Source: Mesostigma viride | Taxonomy: Eukaryota; Streptophyta; Mesostigmatophyceae; Mesostigmatales; Mesostigmataceae | Assembly (NCBI GenBank): GCA_009746045.1 | Contig: RPFO01000034.1 | Location: 3,763,681-3,827,680, forward strand | Direction of reading: 5' to 3' | DNA length: 64,000 nucleotides | Shown here: piece by piece, positions 24,570-34,917 of the stretch | How positions within the stretch are numbered: the stretch's first letter is position 1 | Layout of the letters: every line of letters starts with the position of its first letter | Notes under the pieces: generated by a model | Databases searched by the model: none | Seen by the model: the letters and a program-made list of their open reading frames with translations, nothing else | Told to the model about the DNA's origin: nothing | Position numbers and translations under genes: made by a program

Positions 24570-27500
24570 CCAGCACGCGTCGTACTACTAGTACATCAAC
24601 CCAGTCCGAATAGTACCGTATATTGTGAGACGTCGCCGTTCATTGCATGCAAGTATTTCCTTACTCATTACTTCCTAACAACTGAAACTGACAATGCAGC
24701 TATGCCATGCAAGACACAATGTGGGTACCGCTTTTTGCAAGCGGCAGCCATAACGACCAAACACTTCCATGCAAACTCCCATGTTCATCATTCATTAATA
24801 TTCATTGAGTGGCAATCCTTTGTAAACACATGCACCGTCGTTCATGCCCACCATGACTTCATGCAGACAACGTTTTGTACATGACTCGACAGTGCCCTTG
24901 TGCGCGACCGTGGGGCGTGCCCTGTCCATTCGTGGGTGTGGTGGGGAGCTGCCATGCATGCGTGGGTTTAGAGGCTGGCTGGCATGTGTGCCTGGGTTTG
25001 TGGGGTGGCTGCCATGCGTGCGTGGGTGTGGGGGGTGGCTGGCATGCGTACGTGGGTGTGGGGGGTGGCTAGCATGCACGTGCATGCGGGGGGTGGCTGG
25101 CATGCATGCGTGCATGTGGGGGGTGGCTGGCATGCATGCGTGGGTTTGTGGGGGGGTGGCATGCGTGCGTGGGTGTGGGGGGTGGCTGGCATGCGTGCAT
25201 GGGTTTGTGGGGTGGCTAGCATGCATGCGTGGGTGTGGGCGGAAGCTGCCATGGACGCATGTGGGGCGGGGCAGGCTGGCATGCATGCGTGGGTGTGGGG
25301 GGGGACGGCATGCGTACGTTGGTGACGGGGGTGGCTGGCATGCATAAGTGGGTTTGTGGGGTGGCTGGCATGCATGCCTGCATGTGGGGGGGGCTGGCAC
25401 GCGTGTGTGGGTTTGGGGGGGGCTGGTATGCATGCGTGTGTGTGGGGGGGGGCTGCCATGCGTGCGTGGGTGTGGGGGTGGCTGGCATGCGTGCCTGGGT
25501 TTGGGGGTGGGCTGCCATGCGTGCGTGGGTTTAGGGGGTGGCTGGCATGCGTGCCTGGGTTCGTCGGGTGGGCTGCCATGCGTGCGTGGGTGTGGGGGGT
25601 GGCTGGCATGCGTGCGTGGCTGTGGGGGTGGCTGCCATGCGTGCGTGGGTGTGGGGGTGGCTGGCATGCGTATGTGGGTGTGGGGGGTGGCTAGCATGCA
25701 CGTGCATGTGGGGGGTGGCTGGCATGCATGCGTGCATGTGGGGGGTGGCTGGCATGCATGCGTGGGTTTGTGGGGGGGTGGCATGCGTGCGTGGGTGTGG
25801 GGGTGGCTGGCATGCGTGCATGGGTTTGTGGGGTGGCTAGCATGCATGCGTGGGTGTGGGGGGGAGCTGCCATGGACGCATGTGGGGCGGGGCAGGCTGG
25901 CATGCATGCGTGGGTGAGGGGGGGGACGGCATGCGTACGTTGGTGACGGGGGTGGCTGGCATGCATAAGTGGGTTTGTGGGGTGGCTGGCATGCATGCGT
26001 GCATGTGGGGGGGCGCTGGCACGCGTGTGTGGGTTTGGGGGGGGCTGGCATGCATGCGTGTGTGTGGGGGGGGCTGACATAAGTGCGTGGGTGTGGGGGT
26101 GGCTGGCATGCGTGCCTGGGTTTGGGGGTGGGCTGCCATGCGTGCGTGGGTTTAGCGGGGGGCTGGCATGCGTGCCTGGGTTCGTGGGGTGGGCTGCCAT
26201 GCGTGCGTGGGTGTGGGGGGTGGCTGGCATGCGTACGTGGGTGTGGGGGGTGGCTTGCATGCACGTGCATGTGGGGGGTGGCTGGCATGCATGCGTGGGC
26301 TCGTGGGGTGGCTGGCATGCGTGCGTGGGTGTGGGGGTGGCTGGCATGCGTGCATGGGTGTGTGGGGTGGCTGGAATGCAAGCATGCATGTGGGGGGGGC
26401 TTGTTTGCATGTGGGGTGGCTGGCAAGCATGCGTGCATGTGGGGGTTGGCTGGCATGCATGCGTGGGTTGGGGGGCGGCTGCCATGCGCGCGTGGGTGTG
26501 GGGGGGGCTGGCATGCATGCATGCATGTGGGGGGGCTGGCATCCAAGCGTGGGTTGTGGGGTGGCTCGCATGCATGCATACATGAGGGGGGGGGCTGGCA
26601 TGCGTGCGTGGGTGTGTGGGGGGGCGTAGGTGGGTATGGGGGTGGCTGGCATGCGTGCGTGGGTGTGTGGGGGGAGTGGCATGCATGCGTGGGTGTGGTG
26701 GGGGGCTGCCATGCATGCGTGGCTTGAGGGGGGGGCTGGCATGCGTGCCTGGGTTCGTGGGGTGGCTGCCATGCGTGCGTGGGTGTGGGGGGTGGCTGGC
26801 ATGCGTACGTGGGTGTGGGGGGTGGCTGGCATGCATAAGTGGGTTTGTGTGTGTGGGGGGGGGGTGGCTGGCATGCGTGCGTGGGCATGGGGGTGGCTGG
26901 CATCCGTGCGTGGGTTGGTGGGGTGGCTGGCATGCATAAGTGGGCCCGCGGTGCCCCTGACTGCTGTCTGGCCCCTAATCATGTGGATGTGGCTGGCTGC
27001 CTGCCCTCCTGTTTGCCCCATCCCCAAACCCCATGCCGCAAGGCTCGTAGCTCAAGCCCCATGGCTCATGCCCCATGGCCCTTGCCTGCCAGCCTACCGG
27101 TGCTGCATAGCCTTGCAGCCTTGCCTGCCTCGCCTGGCCTGGCCTGCCCTGCCCTCTCTGCCCTCCCGCCCGCCCATGCGGTCCGTTGCCACGGATGGAA
27201 AATGAGAAGAAAACCAATATGGCCCCGCTGGCACCACAAATCACCTGGTTGGTCAACCAAGGGGATAGCCTGCACAATGAGACACGAACACAGCAGACCC
27301 AGCAAAGCAAGATTCAGGTTGTAAGCCAGTGGAGATTACTTTTGACTTGCTTGATGAAGAAATATAAAACACCTTCTACTGTCACACCTTCTATCAAGGA
27401 GACAACCAGTTCTATGAACAAATGGTTGATTGATCACCTTATACACCACGTAAACAAGTTACCAGACGCGCTCTTCAGCTCAGTGAAAATCCACGCGCGA

Positions 27501-29077
27501 AGCAAGGCAGATTATCTTACGCAGTAAGCACCATGAATGTCAGCGAGTACAGCAGTAAATGACGCCCTAAACTCATGACCAGGCAAGAAATCCTTTCACC
27601 GCCCAGTATATTCCAGAAAAAATCATCACAGATCCTCTGGCAACGGACGTTCACACGGGAAACCCGAAGGACCATGAAGATGGCGTCCTGCACGGCTAAG
27701 AAAATGAAACGCAGACCCTTTCTACGCTATGTCTTCGCTGCGACTACGTGAATTCGGCCCAATGGAAACAACGCAACCGAGGAAACGCATAAGAAAGAGA
27801 GCAGGCACTAGCCCGGTCATCGAAACAAACGACTCACCATCGGCATCGCCAGCGTACGTCCCGTGCCAACAAATCCAGCGTTCATTCCAATATGGTGTGA
27901 CGACAACAGAAACTCGTCGGCCACACCCACGCCTTCCACGAACAGCAAACTGATTTCACTAGGCACCCAATACGTCAAACAAAGAAGCACGATAACATAA
28001 TACCTAAATCTACAACGACATTCCATTTCCAGGTCGCTAGCTATCGCAGCAGGCCATAGCGCCCCGAACCTCTCCCACGCACGTGACTGCCCACCGACGT
28101 CCAGCCAGATCAGAAACAATTCAAAGGTACGCATCGAAATGGAACATTGAACGCTATAAAAGCAATGCCCACGCATTGTCCATCACCAATTTTCCAGGCA
28201 GCGTTGACCGCCATCCCCAGCCAGCAGGAAATTAAATGAAGTGCTGTCGCAGCATGTCGCCCCCTCACCCCCTCGCAGTCCTGGTTTTGCACGTTCGATT
28301 GCTTGGGCGCGTCCAGGTGGTCCAGCACCGCGTACTACCCACTTGAAAATCCTCCCAAGTCCTTTGTTTCCAGCTTGGTAAGTACGGAATCTTGCTGAAA
28401 TTCGTCCAGCAAGCATCGTACAACGCTCCACTCCTCCAAGTCAAATCTTGCGTGCACTTTTCAAATAAAATTCGGACAGATCACGTTCAGACTTCAATTT
28501 CGGTCTGCACGAAAATTGCTACGGAAACACTCAGTGAAGCGGTTTCTGAACGCAATGCGGACAGGAAAACGGCCGTAACGCCCAAAATTCCACGGTTTCG
28601 AAACATTTTCTGGACATTCCGTCGACTTGCCGCACTGAACGCTACGAACTTTTAGGACGGCGCCCTCTCGGCCAAGCGATGGGCCCTCTAGCTGCAGTAG
28701 ATCCGCCGTTGCAGGAGTTTGTTTGAAGATGTTCAGGTTCGTGACCGAGAGTTTGACGGCCGCGAAGAAGCCGACATCGTGCCGGGTTCCGTATTTTTAT
28801 CTGGCCGCGGCCATTGGCTGGCCTCCCACCTGCCCGCAAAAGTGCTGAACCGGATCTAGACGTAACTGCCGTTTCAGACCCCGTTCAGAACTCCTGAGAC
28901 TCGATCTGCCTAGTTCGCCACTTTTCGGGCAACTGCTCCGATTGGGCGCCACCGCGGATCCCCGGATCGCCCTGACTATCGGCCGCCCTGCGCTCGCGGT
29001 TTTCGTACGGGCCACTTTTCGGTCCTCACGGTTCGCCAAACTTTTGCGATGGGCTAAATCGTAGTTACTAGAAGGGG
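24570..29077 (+). repeat. Macro-unit 4 of the tandem array
   Basis: Minisatellite 24930-26942, then the body. The plus ORF 27186-27527 carries a 21-nt in-frame insertion (KETTSSM) absent from units 2 and 3. The segment is bounded by TTCTAT on each side, so it can be lost by slippage. The inverted copy at 62.3 kb also keeps it. Confidence 0.75.
24930..26942 (+). repeat. G-rich 30-bp minisatellite, array 4
   Basis: About 2.0 kb. An internal block of roughly 600 bp (about 25080-25420 versus 25700-26040) is duplicated. Confidence 0.95.
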
Positions 29078-29301
29078 ACAAGGTGGGGGGGCCAAGGCCC
29101 CCCACGAATTCGGACGCACTACGCCACCAGGGGCCCTGAGGCCTTCGCCGAAAGCTTCGACCCGCCGGGCGGAGCGCCCGCCTACCGGGCCGGCCCCTAC
29201 GCCGGGGGGCGAACGCTCGGCGGCCTTCCTTTGGGGGCTTCCCCTCGCGCGCGCTCGCGCCGGCCCACCGCACCGTCGATCCCACGCTCCGTCCCTCACG
29301 G
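29078..29301 (+). repeat. GC-rich direct repeat 'a', copy 5 (right edge)
   Basis: Hairpin at 29083-29105. It ends at CCTCACGGG and is followed by unrelated sequence (GAAATCTTCC) instead of the ACGTCCAGC segment that follows the other copies. This marks the right edge of the array. Confidence 0.8.
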
Positions 29302-30130
29302 GGAAATCTTCCAAATCAATTTTTATTCCTCGGAACTACGAAAATTCGGCCTGAACTCGGCCTGAATTCGTTTTTATTGCTCGAAACTAGTGAGCGCTCA
29401 ACCAAAAACGATTTCAGGCCGGGTTTAGCAGGCGTTCAGGGCTAAATTTCGTAGCAACTAATAAGTCGACACTCGAAAATCCTCGTGCAAGACATAAAGT
29501 AGGAAAAGTCGCCTATTCGTACTTTCTTGTAGAGGGCGACTTTTTAAGTTGGTAGAGCCTGTATAGAGGTTGCTACGAATCCCTAATGGAATTTGTCTCT
29601 TCGCCATTGAGTGTTGGCTGCAGTTAGTTAAGGAACAGACCTGGACATTGTTGGAGCGCCGGCTCGTCGAGGGTCGAGGCTGGCTTTTATCGTCGAAGGA
29701 ATTGTAAGACGTGAAGCATAAATGATCGATCCCTTTTCTTGAGGAATGAGGACTACAGCATGCTTACACTCTCATCCAACATCACTCTCTAGCCGTTTTT
29801 AAGAATGCGACCACCATCATCGTTACGCATAGAATGGTTGTTACAATGGTGGCTACATCGTCCGTCCCTAACTGAGCCAAGGCGATGTCTTTTTAATGCA
29901 AACTTGGCTTTGGTCGCTTCCCCGGAGGTCGGCCAGAGGGCACGGGGCAAGATAACGGCAGGCTGGAGCTACCATGGTCCGGATTCTCGCGATTTCTGGC
30001 CTGCGCTGGTTGTCTTCTTGATATTGGATTTAAAGAAGAGAAAGACAGCGTACTTTTATGGATGGGGGCCGAACCTGAAAAGGAAAGGTGGTGTTAGGGA
30101 ATGCTTTGCACAAGCGGGCAGCCACATGCA
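29302..30130. other. Unassigned sequence right of the macro array
   Basis: AT-richer DNA with no gene I can support. A 111-codon plus frame from 29805 has no recognisable motif. TTGGTAGAGC followed by CTACGAATCCC near 29550 hints at tRNA-like A and B boxes, but no cloverleaf forms. Confidence 0.3.
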
Positions 30131-30480
30131 CGTGACGTGATTAGCTGGCGCACAAGGAGGGAGGAACGCAGCCACATGTGCGTGAGGTGATTAGGGGCAA
30201 GCCAGCAAGCGGGGGCACGACGAATAGGCAGACGTGGGGTGTAAGCCACGAACCATGGGGCATGGTGCAGCGGGCGTGGCAGCCACGTGCACACTAGCCA
30301 CCAAGGGGCATGGTACTTGGGCTTTGACGGGCAGGGTAAAAATCTGCATCTCAAGTCTTGTTTTGTTGTGATATGGACAGTTGTTGATGTACAACATGAG
30401 GCATGAGCCATGAGGCTTAACCTACGAGCCTTGGGGCATGGGGTTGGTGGATGCGGCAAAGAGATGGGCAGCAGGCAGCC
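30131..30480. repeat. Diverged copy of the C-rich array-flanking segment
   Basis: Contains GAGCCTTGGGGCATGGGGTT and AGGCAGCCAGCCAC, the reverse complement of the C-rich segment that borders minisatellites in the macro-units. Here it precedes a reverse-oriented array. Confidence 0.6.
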
Positions 30481-30815
30481 AGCCACACCAATGTACGCCA
30501 CCCCGTTCACCCATGTACGCATGCATGCCCCCGGATACACACGCATGCATGCATGCCAGCCACGCCCCACATGCACGTGCACGCCAGTCACCCCCCACAC
30601 CCATGCACGCATGGCAGCCACCCCCCACACCCACGCACGCATGGCGGCCACCCCACGAACCCAGGCACGCATGGCAGCGCTCCCCTAAACCCACGGATGC
30701 ATGGCAGCTGACCCCCAAACCCTCGCATGCATGGCAGCCCCCCCACAAACCCACGCATGCATGCCAACCACCCCACAAACCCACGCACGCATGCCAGCCA
30801 CTCCCACACCCACGC
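30480..30815 (-). repeat. G-rich minisatellite, reverse orientation
   Basis: The plus strand shows the C-rich complement (ACCCACGCACGCATGCCAGCC). About 11 units. Confidence 0.9.
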
Positions 30816-31270
30816 ACCACGTGGGGGACATGACAGCCGCCTTCATCGAGCGCATGGTCGACAACGGCAGCTGGCCACAACGGCTGCCGTTCATGGGTGC
30901 TTTCAACTACACCAATGTTGACTGAATGTCAACAAAATGACTAATGTTGACTGATTGCACTGTATGGCACCGGTACTCGTACCAAGGAAACAAACTGCAT
31001 CAGTACTACTAGCTAATTGCTCACAACTTTGAGGTGCCCCTTGACAAGTTTATAAATTAATGTATGCACAACCTACTAAGGCTATGACATGCTCACATGG
31101 GTCTTATTGCACCCACAGTTTGCCGGATCGTTAGCCTGTCCTTTTAGCTAGCCGCGCCAGATTGCAGCTGTGGCATGCCTTTGGCATGAAGGAGACTGGG
31201 GGTCTCTGCCCTTTCTCCTGTAGTGCACACACAGGGATTAAAAGCACTTCGGTGCTCCGTGACTCCCCAA
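30816..31270. other. Unassigned spacer with a strong small hairpin
   Basis: No gene seen. AGCAC-TTCG-GTGCT near 31243-31256 is a perfect 5-bp stem with a TTCG loop, about 15 bases before macro-unit sequence begins at 31273. Confidence 0.3.
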
Positions 31271-31272
31271 CG

Positions 31273-32415
31273 GAAGCACGTCCAGCACGCGTCGTACTAC
31301 TAGTACATCAACCCAATCCGAATAGTACTGTACATCGTGAGACGTCGCCGTTCATTGCATGCAAGTATTTCCTTACTCATTACTTCCTAACAACTGGAAC
31401 TCACAATGCAGCTATGCCATGCAGGACACAATGTGGGTACCGCTTTTTGCAAGCGGCAGCCATAACGACCAAACACTCCCATGCAAACTCCCATGTTGAT
31501 CATTCATTAATATTCATTGAGTGGCAATCCTTTGTAAACACATGCACCATCGGTCATGCCCACAATGACTTCATGTAGACAAAGTTTTGTACATGACTCG
31601 ACAGTGCCCTTGAGCGCGACCGTGGGGTGCGGCAGGCCAGCCCTGTCCGTTCGTGGGTGTGGTGGGCAGCTACCATGCATGCGTGGGTTTAGGGGGGGGG
31701 CTGGCATGCGTATGTGGGTGTGGGGGGTGGCTGGCATGCACGTGCATGTGGGGGGTGGCTGGCATGCGTACGTGGGTGTGGGGGGTGGCTAGCATGCACG
31801 TGCATGCGGGGGGTGGCTGGCATGCATGCGTGCATGTGGGGGGTGGCTGGCATGCATGCGTGGGTTTGTGGGGTGGCTGCCATGCGTGCGTGGGTGTGGG
31901 GGGTGGCTGGCATGCGTATGTGGGTGTGGGGGGTGGCTAGCATGCACGTGCATGTGGGGGGTGGCTGTCATGCATGCGTGCATGTGGGGGGTGGCTGGCA
32001 TGCATGCCTGGGTTGGGGATGGGCTGCCATGCGTGCGTGGGTTTGTGGGGTGGCTGGCATGCGTGCATGGGTTTGTGGGGTGGCTGGCATGCATGCGTGG
32101 GTGTGGGCGGGAGCTGCCATGGACGCATGTGGGGCGGGACGGGCTGGCATGCGTGTGTGGGTGTGGGGGGGGGACCGCATGCGTACGTTGGTCACGGGGG
32201 TGGCTGGCATGCATAAGTGGGTTTGTGGGGTGGCTGGCATGCATGCGTGCATGTGGGGGGGGGCTGGCACGCGTGTGTGGGTTTGGGGGGGGCTGGCATG
32301 CATGCGTGTGTGGGGGGGGGGCTGACATAAGTGCGTGGGTGTGGGGGTGGCTGGCATGCATGCCTGGGTTGGGGATGGGCTGCCATGCGTGCGTGGGTTT
32401 GTGGGGTGGCTGGAA
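31273..32415 (+). repeat. Partial macro-unit copy: left body segment plus minisatellite
   Basis: Starts at ACGTCCAGCACGCGTCG, the same base at which the body begins after each 'a' repeat, and runs through a G-rich array (31650-32415). It stops at a TTAATTAATTAATTA stretch. The repeat 'a' itself is absent. Confidence 0.85.
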
Positions 32416-33160
32416 TGCGAATTAATTAATTAATTACTAAGGTGAACGAAGAACATGCTTCATTGATGTATGGATCATTCTTCCAGGAAATTAGTTCGCA
32501 ACATTAATTAATTATATTGAACATGTGCATCTTCTCGAGGAGCATGGCTGCAACTTGTTGTGTGCAGGGGGTGCCAAGTCACCTGCCCCACCCCACAACC
32601 ACTTATCCATGCCAGCCACCCCCCACACCCACGCACGCATGGCAGCCTCACCCCACAACCGCTTATGCATGCCAGCCACCCCCCACAGCCATGTACGCAT
32701 GCTAGCCCACTTCACACCCACGCACGCATGGCAGCCACCCCATGAACCCACGCAGAACCCCCAGAATAATAAATTGTAATAAAATGATCCGCGCTGCGAC
32801 AGCCAGATTTGAGATTTGCTATCGTTTGCACATCCACAATTGTATGGCCATAATTGTATGGGAATTTATTTTGTATTAATTGATTTCTCCGTGACAACCA
32901 TCACATGCAGCGGCCATAGTGCGCATGGCTGGCATAGCGACCTCGGCTGTCGCCATTTCTGTGTGGGGGAGGGGTCAGCACAGGCAATGGAGTAAAAGGG
33001 CAACCTGAGCAGACTGCGATATAACATGCAATGAAAGTCGATGACACTGTAGTAGGTGGGATGTTGCAAGGGTATGCTGCACGAGTAGGCTGGCGGGCGA
33101 GCGGCAAGGGGCACATGACATGCTGGCATGAGCCATGAGCCTTAGGGCATGGGGTTGGGG
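32416..33160. other. AT-rich spacer with a short reverse array
   Basis: TTAATTAATT tracts near 32420 and 32505, then about six C-strand minisatellite units (32578-32750), then unassigned sequence. 32940-33020 resembles 34500-34560 (GGTCAGCACNGGCAAT, AAGGGCAANCTGAGCA). Confidence 0.5.
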
Positions 33161-33655
33161 GATGCGCATGTGGGGGGGGGCTGGCACGCATGCGTGCATG
33201 TGGCGGGTGGCTGGCATGCATGCGTGGGCTCGTGGGGTGGCTAGCATCCGTGCGTGGGTGTGGGGTGGCTGGCATGCGTGCATGGGTTTGTGGGGTGGCT
33301 GGCATGCATGCGTGGGTTTGTGGGGGGTACGTTGGTGACGGGTGTCGGGGGGAGCTGGCATGCGTGGATGCCATGCGTGCGTGGGTTGGCGGGGGTCCTG
33401 GCATGCATGCGTGTGTGTGGGGCGGAGTTGGCATGCAGGCATGTGGGGCGGGGCGGGCTGCCATGCGTGTGTGGGGGGGGCGGCATGCATTCGTGCGTGT
33501 GGTGGGGAGCTGCCACGCATGCATGGGTTTAGGGGGGGGCTGGCATGCGTGCCTGGGTTCGTGGGGTGGCTGCCATGCGTGCGTGGTGCGTGGGTGTGGG
33601 GGGGCTTGCATGCGTGCGTGGGTTGCCGTGGGGGCCGGCGTGGTGCGAGGGTGTG
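33161..33655 (+). repeat. G-rich 30-bp minisatellite, short array
   Basis: About 16 units, preceded by the GCATGGGGTTGGGGGATGCG flanking segment as at other arrays. Confidence 0.9.
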
Positions 33656-34380
33656 GATAGGCAAGCATGGAGTATGAGCCACAAGCGATGAGGCTTGCGA
33701 CGTGGGGCATGGGTCATGAAGGACAGGCAGCCACGTGTGAACATGTTACGTCATTAGGGGGAGACCAGCAAGCGGTGCTGCTACTGCTAAGCTGGCAGGC
33801 TGGCAGGGGAAATGGGGCATGAGACATGGACCGTGAGCCGTGAGCCTAGTGGCGTGGGTAGGGGGATGCGGCAGGCAGCCACATGCAAGCACAACGTACT
33901 TGCTAGCAGGCAGCGGGTGGGTGTGGGGGGGGCAGGCATGCGTGCGTGGGTGTGGGGTGGAGCTGCCATGCATGCGTGGTGGGGGAAGGAGGCTGGTATG
34001 CGTGCGTGGGTTTGTGTTGGCGCTGGGAATGTGCGTGGGTGTGGGCAGGAGCTGCCATACATGGGTGGCTTGGGGGTGGGGCTGGCATGCGTGCGTGTGT
34101 GTGTGCGGGGGCTAGCATGCGTGTGTGGGAATGGTGGCGGGCTGGCACGCATGCGCCGGGTGTGTGGGGGGCTGCCATGCGTGCGTGGGAATGGGGGCCT
34201 ATCGGTGTGGGGGCTGCCAAGGTGTGGGGGGCTCGCATGGTTGCGCGGGTGTGTGGGGGGCTAGCATGTGTGCGTGGGAATGGGGGGTGGCTGGCATGCG
34301 TGTGCGGGTGTGGGGGGGGCTGCCATGCGTGCGTGGGTTGGTGTGGGGGCTGGCAAGGTGCGTGGGTCTGGAGTGTGAGG
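33656..34380 (+). repeat. Flanking segment and diverged minisatellite
   Basis: 33656-33900 is the array-flanking segment. 33905-34370 is a more diverged array in which GGGAATGGGGG and GTTGGTGTGGG variants are common. Confidence 0.75.
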
Positions 34381-34915
34381 GAATGTGATACCGGGACACC
34401 GGGACGTACCTGGAATCAAGCGCGCTGCAATGTGGTTGCGTTCCCCCGAGTTACATCCACGCGAGCTCGTCCCCGACGGCGATTGCAATGTGCCTTCACC
34501 CTGCCCCATGGGAGGTCAGCACCGGCAATCGAGTAGAAGGGCAAGCTGAGCACACCGCGCGTTAGCATCGAGTAGAAGGGCAAGCTGCTGCACACAGCGT
34601 CAGTGCGAGGACTATGATACTGGGACACGGGCACGTACCTGGAATGGAGCGCGGTGCAATGCGGTTGCGTTCTAGTCTGCGCAAGGCAGGCTGCACATTC
34701 ACGCACTATAAGGTGATTGGGACGGTCGCAACAGGATGAACTCACCGTGCTGCGTGCTCTTGAACGTGCGAACGTGTCAGCCGTGTAGCCATACAAACCG
34801 TCGCGATCCGCGCTAGATGCCGGGCACGGCAGGTGACTTGGCCCCCCCTGCACGCAACTCCCGCGTGACGAGTTGCATCCACGCTCCTCCCCCCCCCCCC
34901 CCGCCTCCCCCCGGT
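34381..34915. repeat. Direct repeats downstream of the USP-like gene
   Basis: A segment of about 58 bp with GGGACGTACCTGGAATCAAG and AATGTGGTTGCGTTC (34387-34445) recurs at 34614-34672. GAGTAGAAGGGCAAGCTG occurs twice between them. A C-run of about 14 lies near 34889-34902. This may be the Helitron's 3' region; no terminal hairpin and CTRR end could be fixed. Confidence 0.5.
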
Positions 34916-34917
34916 GT

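Noticed and set aside
24795..26933. Minus-strand ORF of 712 codons rich in HARMPATP repeats, and similar ORFs in every array
   Set aside because: The 30-bp unit is a multiple of three and has few stops in several frames on both strands; these ORFs reflect composition, not a protein gene.
29520..29600. Possible tRNA or tRNA-derived SINE
   Set aside because: Only loose A-box and B-box resemblance; no acceptor stem or cloverleaf could be drawn.
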